A stretch of 64,000 nucleotides of DNA, taken from a virus. Positions 60,913 through 64,000 of the stretch are shown piece after piece. Made by a program: the position numbers and the translations under genes. How positions within the stretch are numbered: position 1 is the stretch's first letter; each line of letters starts with the position of its first letter. Below the pieces are notes generated by a model. It was given only the letters and a program-made list of their open reading frames with translations. It ran no database searches and was not told the origin of the DNA. The DNA is taken from positions 1 to 64,000 of the IMG/VR virus record IMGVR_UViG_3300027754_005655; one strand, written 5' to 3'.

Positions 60913-62164
60913 TAAGAAATTCCTTTTTATCTTTTGGCATCGCTTCCGCAAGTTCAAGCAAAAACGCGTCCGCACCAGCTGAATTTAATAAAATATCAAA
61001 ATAAGCCAATACGTCATCACCCTTATTTAAAATTACGTCGCCACGAGGTCCTTCAACTGATAAGGCTGTATACCTCTCGAGTAGTTCAACGTCTTGAAGC
61101 ACGTCGGCATGTAATCCACAAATTAATGCAGGGAAACCCATCGCTGGACCGCCACCATATAATTTAACTTTCGCCGCAGAAATAATTGAAGTAGGAATCT
61201 CTCGGCAAACTAAATCTTCTATTCGCTGGGTGATAGTTCTAGACCGATCTAAAAAGCTAGTATGAACTTGCTTCAATGACGTCGACTCTTTTAATATGCC
61301 CAACCTGCGAAGCGTCGGATTACACGCTGGATCACCAAAAATCAAAGGAATACTTTTTTCATCAATAAGTCGTTGCCATCCATTTTTGTCAATATAAACA
61401 AGATCAATATCAGAAATAACTTCTATGCCTTCACTAACAGGTTTTGGCAAAACTGTAAAATAAGAAACATAAGCCCTATCAACAAAAGACGCATGCTCAA
61501 AGTTCTTAGGACTTAAATATGAAACTACAAAATCAGACGATCCTCCCGAAGGCGCAGAAACACTCACGATAAACGCTCTGCCATCTAACTTCAATTGAGT
61601 AGTCATCGTAACACCCGTATCCAACTCAATCAATAACTCATCGTTAGAATTAACTCGCAAAGATACACCACGCCAACCTAATCCACCGGCGACTATACCA
61701 GAAACATCTAAAGAAACAATCGGCGTACCACCACCACGCCCCGTTCTTACAAAACATCGAGATTTTTCAAGTCCAATCTCAATTCCACCGCTAGTCTTTC
61801 CATCTGGACTAATCGCAATATATGACCCACGAACCCCTCGCGTCATAATATTAACTTCTCTTCCTCCAGCAACCAAACAAAAATCAGTCGCCTTATAACG
61901 ATAATCAGTCATTCCTGTGGAAACATACGCAGAAGGATCAACATGCTTTAATCTGTCACTATCTAAGGCTACTATTCTAGAATCCGTGCTACCATCGACA
62001 GGTATCATACTTCGCAAGCGCTCGGTTCCTAAATCATCAATCGTCAAATCTACAACTCTTAAAGACGTTAATGCCCCAGCGGCAACTAACTCGTCGGTAA
62101 TTCTCAACAATATTGGTAATGTCGTTTGATTTCTTACAACAGTCGTCAATGTAATCTGTCGCAT
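60884..62164 (-). CDS. Large protein of unknown function
   Basis: A 426-residue protein. The first 100 residues look like a Rossmann-type domain (LRITDELVAAGALTSLRVVD). The middle is beta-rich with a glycine patch (RTGRGGGTPIVSLDVSGIVA), and VDLVYID-type text (ISDIDLVYIDKNGWQRLIDE) and VKLYGGGPAMGFPALICGLH occur later. It could be a virion protein or an enzyme. It is three bases downstream of the HAD phosphatase gene on the same strand. Confidence 0.5.
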   Translation of the reverse strand: MRQITLTTVVRNQTTLPILLRITDELVAAGALTSLRVVDLTIDDLGTERLRSMIPVDGSTDSRIVALDSDRLKHVDPSAYVSTGMTDYRYKATDFCLVAGGREVNIMTRGVRGSYIAISPDGKTSGGIEIGLEKSRCFVRTGRGGGTPIVSLDVSGIVAGGLGWRGVSLRVNSNDELLIELDTGVTMTTQLKLDGRAFIVSVSAPSGGSSDFVVSYLSPKNFEHASFVDRAYVSYFTVLPKPVSEGIEVISDIDLVYIDKNGWQRLIDEKSIPLIFGDPACNPTLRRLGILKESTSLKQVHTSFLDRSRTITQRIEDLVCREIPTSIISAAKVKLYGGGPAMGFPALICGLHADVLQDVELLERYTALSVEGPRGDVILNKGDDVLAYFDILLNSAGADAFLLELAEAMPKDKKEFLIKILSERLS

Positions 62165-62167
62165 AAT

Positions 62168-62725
62168 TTATTTTACCCTAGTCGCAATAATCTGTACGCT
62201 TCTTGGAATCGCAGGATCCTGTCTCATCGCCAGAACGGCAGCGACATTCTTCGCCGAATCATCGTAAAATCTAACTATCTGTACACCACGCTTAATGATC
62301 TCATCTCGAATAACATCAACTTTATGTTGCGGATTAGAACTACCCAAAGCAACAACGCGGATTCCACTAACACCCAATCCATCTAAAAATCGCGAGATCG
62401 GTTTACTGGAATTCCTCGCAGTCAAAATAAAAACGTTGTTCAAGCCTAAATTTCTTATCGCATATTGCAACTTCAATATCATGTGAGCGATCGGTTGCGC
62501 ACCATCAACTAACTCAAAATCAGAAAAATCAAACGAATCACCCTCAACAGGACGATATACAGCATATTCGGCAGAAGTTAACTCTATACTCTTCCCCTCT
62601 TTCGTCGTTAAATGTATACGAGATGTCGTATGAACCAACGTGTCATCAAAATCAAAAATATTTACCTCAGACGGTGCAGCCGTCTCAAATAAAGTTCGAT
62701 ACAAATCGCGCAATTTATAACTCAT
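62168..62725 (-). CDS. HAD superfamily phosphatase
   Basis: A 185-residue phosphatase. VNIFDFDDTLVHTTSRI near 21-37 is motif I with the nucleophile Asp and general acid Asp. VFILTARNSSKPISRF near 98 is motif II, QHKVDVIRDEI near 131 holds the motif III Lys, and IVRFYDDSAKNVAAVL near 148 is motif IV. The shape resembles the 3'-phosphatase half of T4 polynucleotide kinase, without the kinase half. It may remove 3'-phosphates from broken RNA or DNA, beside a phage with its own ligase. Confidence 0.82.
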   Translation of the reverse strand: MSYKLRDLYRTLFETAAPSEVNIFDFDDTLVHTTSRIHLTTKEGKSIELTSAEYAVYRPVEGDSFDFSDFELVDGAQPIAHMILKLQYAIRNLGLNNVFILTARNSSKPISRFLDGLGVSGIRVVALGSSNPQHKVDVIRDEIIKRGVQIVRFYDDSAKNVAAVLAMRQDPAIPRSVQIIATRVK

Positions 62726-62754
62726 AACAATAATCTATACTCGACGCCACACCA

Positions 62755-63036
62755 TCATTCGCACATCTTTACACGCTTTACCAACAACGTCCCCAACGCA
62801 ACCAACGCATTAATAACTTCGGGCCGGGTTAATAATGTTTCCGCAATTAATTCTCCCGCAAAAGAATCATCATCAAAAGAATCAGGCAACATCATCTCCT
62901 CTCCATCAGCAATACCCAATAATCGTAACGCTTCATCAGTAACGGCAAGAGAACTACCTCCAATAGACTCAACAACGGAATCCACTAACGAAGCTGCCAT
63001 CTCTTCAACAATTTCTCGCTCTTGGCCTCTACCCAT
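62755..63036 (-). CDS. Small acidic protein of unknown function
   Basis: A 93-residue acidic protein. MGRGQEREIVEEMAASLVDS begins a helical region, and PDSFDDDSFAGELIAETLLT near 51-70 is followed by an alanine/leucine-rich helix ending in a single Cys. No signal or motif. It is upstream of the HAD phosphatase gene on the same strand and may be co-transcribed with it. Confidence 0.5.
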   Translation of the reverse strand: MGRGQEREIVEEMAASLVDSVVESIGGSSLAVTDEALRLLGIADGEEMMLPDSFDDDSFAGELIAETLLTRPEVINALVALGTLLVKRVKMCE

Positions 63037-63262
63037 TATTCACACCTATCAATATTTCTTCAATAACTATAACTCAACCAATCTAGAAATACCAAAAGTT
63101 ATATGCACTCATACCAACAACATATCAAAAGACACACCAGTCACAACATAAATGCCCCCAACAATCACTCGATTAATCTTTTCATGGATATACAGCACAT
63201 ATATTCGTTCATTTTACCGGGGCGCTCTAGCATCACGGATCGATATCGACGGAACACAAAAT

Positions 63263-63448
63263 TCAATGAGCACCAGAATCATCCACATCATCATGGCCAC
63301 CAAGCAACGCCTCGATTAAGTCTTCTTTAAATTGCAACAAATTATTGTGCATCGCTAACTCATAACGCTCAAAGGCATTCGATATATTATCTGCAATCTC
63401 ATTAAAATCATCCCGATCTCCATCGTCATTTTCGTTTGGCATGGTCAT
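63263..63448 (-). CDS. Small acidic protein
   Basis: A 61-residue protein, strongly acidic (NENDDGDRDDFNEIADNISN), with one central helix and an Asp/His-rich end (GGHDDVDDSGAH). No homology can be named. Such DNA-mimic-like charge occurs in small phage inhibitors of host proteins, but this is only a compositional remark. The frame is intact, and a similar composition on neighbouring genes supports reality. Confidence 0.45.
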   Translation of the reverse strand: MTMPNENDDGDRDDFNEIADNISNAFERYELAMHNNLLQFKEDLIEALLGGHDDVDDSGAH

Positions 63449-63489
63449 ACTATATCACGAAATATAGAGATTTTTCAAAATATCACAAA

Positions 63490-63666
63490 TCATATTTTTA
63501 CATCAATCAACTTAATCGAATCAACTAAGTTACCCTTGTCATCATAAGGACAATGTCGACAACTACCATTACAACAATACCCGCGATCAATTAAATACGC
63601 GGCGGTCCACGTCGCGTTTCCGCTGGCTGGATCTCTATACCAATCGACTCCTTCTATCAACTTCAT
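63490..63666 (-). CDS. DUF5522-like cysteine-rich miniprotein
   Basis: A 58-residue protein below many length limits. IDRGYCCNGSCRHCPYDDKG (about 26-45) contains the CCxxxCRHCPY signature of the DUF5522 family, preceded by the family's TWTAAYL-like strand. Four cysteines and one histidine could bind zinc or a metal cluster. Biochemical function of the family is not established. The gene lies between two other short minus-strand genes, and its start is eight bases from the upstream gene's end. Confidence 0.75.
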   Translation of the reverse strand: MKLIEGVDWYRDPASGNATWTAAYLIDRGYCCNGSCRHCPYDDKGNLVDSIKLIDVKI

Positions 63667-63674
63667 AAAAATAT

Positions 63675-63857
63675 CTATTTGACAACGTCAATATACAACG
63701 CAACCCCACCATCTTGATACATCACAGCGCTGGGGCTTATATCATAAATGTATATAATGCTACGTTTGCTTCGGCCGCGATTTACAACAAACCTACAATC
63801 GAAAAAATCATAAGCACCGCCCATACAACTCGCCCAACAGACAATATAATCTCGCAC
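63675..63857 (-). CDS. Possible small protein
   Basis: A 60-residue frame with GTG start. Its sequence (MRDYIVCWASCMGGAYDFFD, VNRGRSKRSIIYIYDISPSA) is fairly hydrophobic and has three cysteines. It lacks recognisable features. A competing 35-residue frame starting at ATG 63889 (ending with a hydrophobic VVWAVLMIFSIVGLL) overlaps it. One of the two may be the real gene. Confidence is limited. Confidence 0.35.
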   Translation of the reverse strand: MRDYIVCWASCMGGAYDFFDCRFVVNRGRSKRSIIYIYDISPSAVMYQDGGVALYIDVVK

Positions 63858-64000
63858 GCATTTTCAATATCAATTTTGCTATAGCGCATTATCTCAATGT
63901 CTCGATTTCGATTAATAAACACACCAGAGTCTCACAGCGTGTCTTGCCATCGGCAATCCACAAGTGAGCCACATATATCACACGCATTCATTCTATCATG

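Noticed and set aside
63103-63330. 75-residue + strand frame starting MHSYQQHIKRH
   Set aside because: Histidine- and asparagine-rich text without motif, overlapping a better minus-strand gene. Likely a shadow in a gap.

Overview
The window looks like part of the genome of a large, AT-rich tailed bacteriophage of the T4-like contractile-tail (myovirus) type. It is probably environmental and probably infects a Gram-negative host. The grounds are a run of baseplate genes (gp5-like hub, gp25-like and gp6-like wedge proteins), a gp55-like late sigma factor, very long repetitive fibre genes, an endolysin, an ATP-dependent DNA ligase, many small genes with overlapping stop and start codons, and several lipoprotein-like products. 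No integrase, transposase, rRNA or CRISPR array was seen. Family calls come from reading motifs by eye; no database search was run.

Region 1 (1-21.6 kb, all + strand) starts in a TCTTA satellite that runs off the window edge. It continues as a tightly coupled glycan operon of about 24 genes. It holds glycosyltransferases of GT-A and GT-B folds, GDP-mannose 4,6-dehydratase, a deacetylase, and a dTDP-amino-deoxysugar block (RmlC-like cupin, RmlB-like dehydratase, DegT aminotransferase, GNAT acetyltransferase). It also holds a short nonulosonic-acid block (CMP-sugar synthetase and NeuB-like synthase), two shortened nucleotide-sugar dehydrogenases and two methyltransferase-like proteins. A PD-(D/E)XK nuclease with four candidate iron-sulfur cysteines sits inside the run. 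Together the genes look able to make and attach several unusual sugars, to virion proteins or to the host surface.

Region 2 (21.6-45.3 kb, + strand) carries a gp55-like sigma factor followed by the baseplate and tail-fibre genes. These include a 905-residue protein ending in a candidate cysteine-peptidase domain and a 1749-residue fibre built from 111-residue repeats nested in a 454-residue duplication.

Region 3 (45.4-52.9 kb) has mixed strands. It encodes a PTH2-like peptidyl-tRNA hydrolase, a NADAR-family protein, a tRNA-like gene, a lipoprotein and three more fibre or decoration proteins. Two 121-bp copies of one upstream sequence, 113/121 identical and in inverted orientation, flank a 3.2-kb segment with two divergent-fate fibre genes. 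This could be an invertible host-range cassette or simply a duplicated control region.

Region 4 (52.9-64 kb, mostly - strand) carries DNA ligase and an RpoD-type sigma factor that ends before its region 4.2. Two genes downstream is a 101-residue protein whose helix-turn-helix looks like the missing region. The rest includes a cytidine-deaminase-like protein, an endolysin, an FmdB-type zinc ribbon, further lipoproteins, a HAD phosphatase, a DUF5522-like Cys-rich miniprotein and many small unknown genes. The most notable ideas are the apparently split sigma factor, the inverted fibre cassette and the size of the sugar operon.
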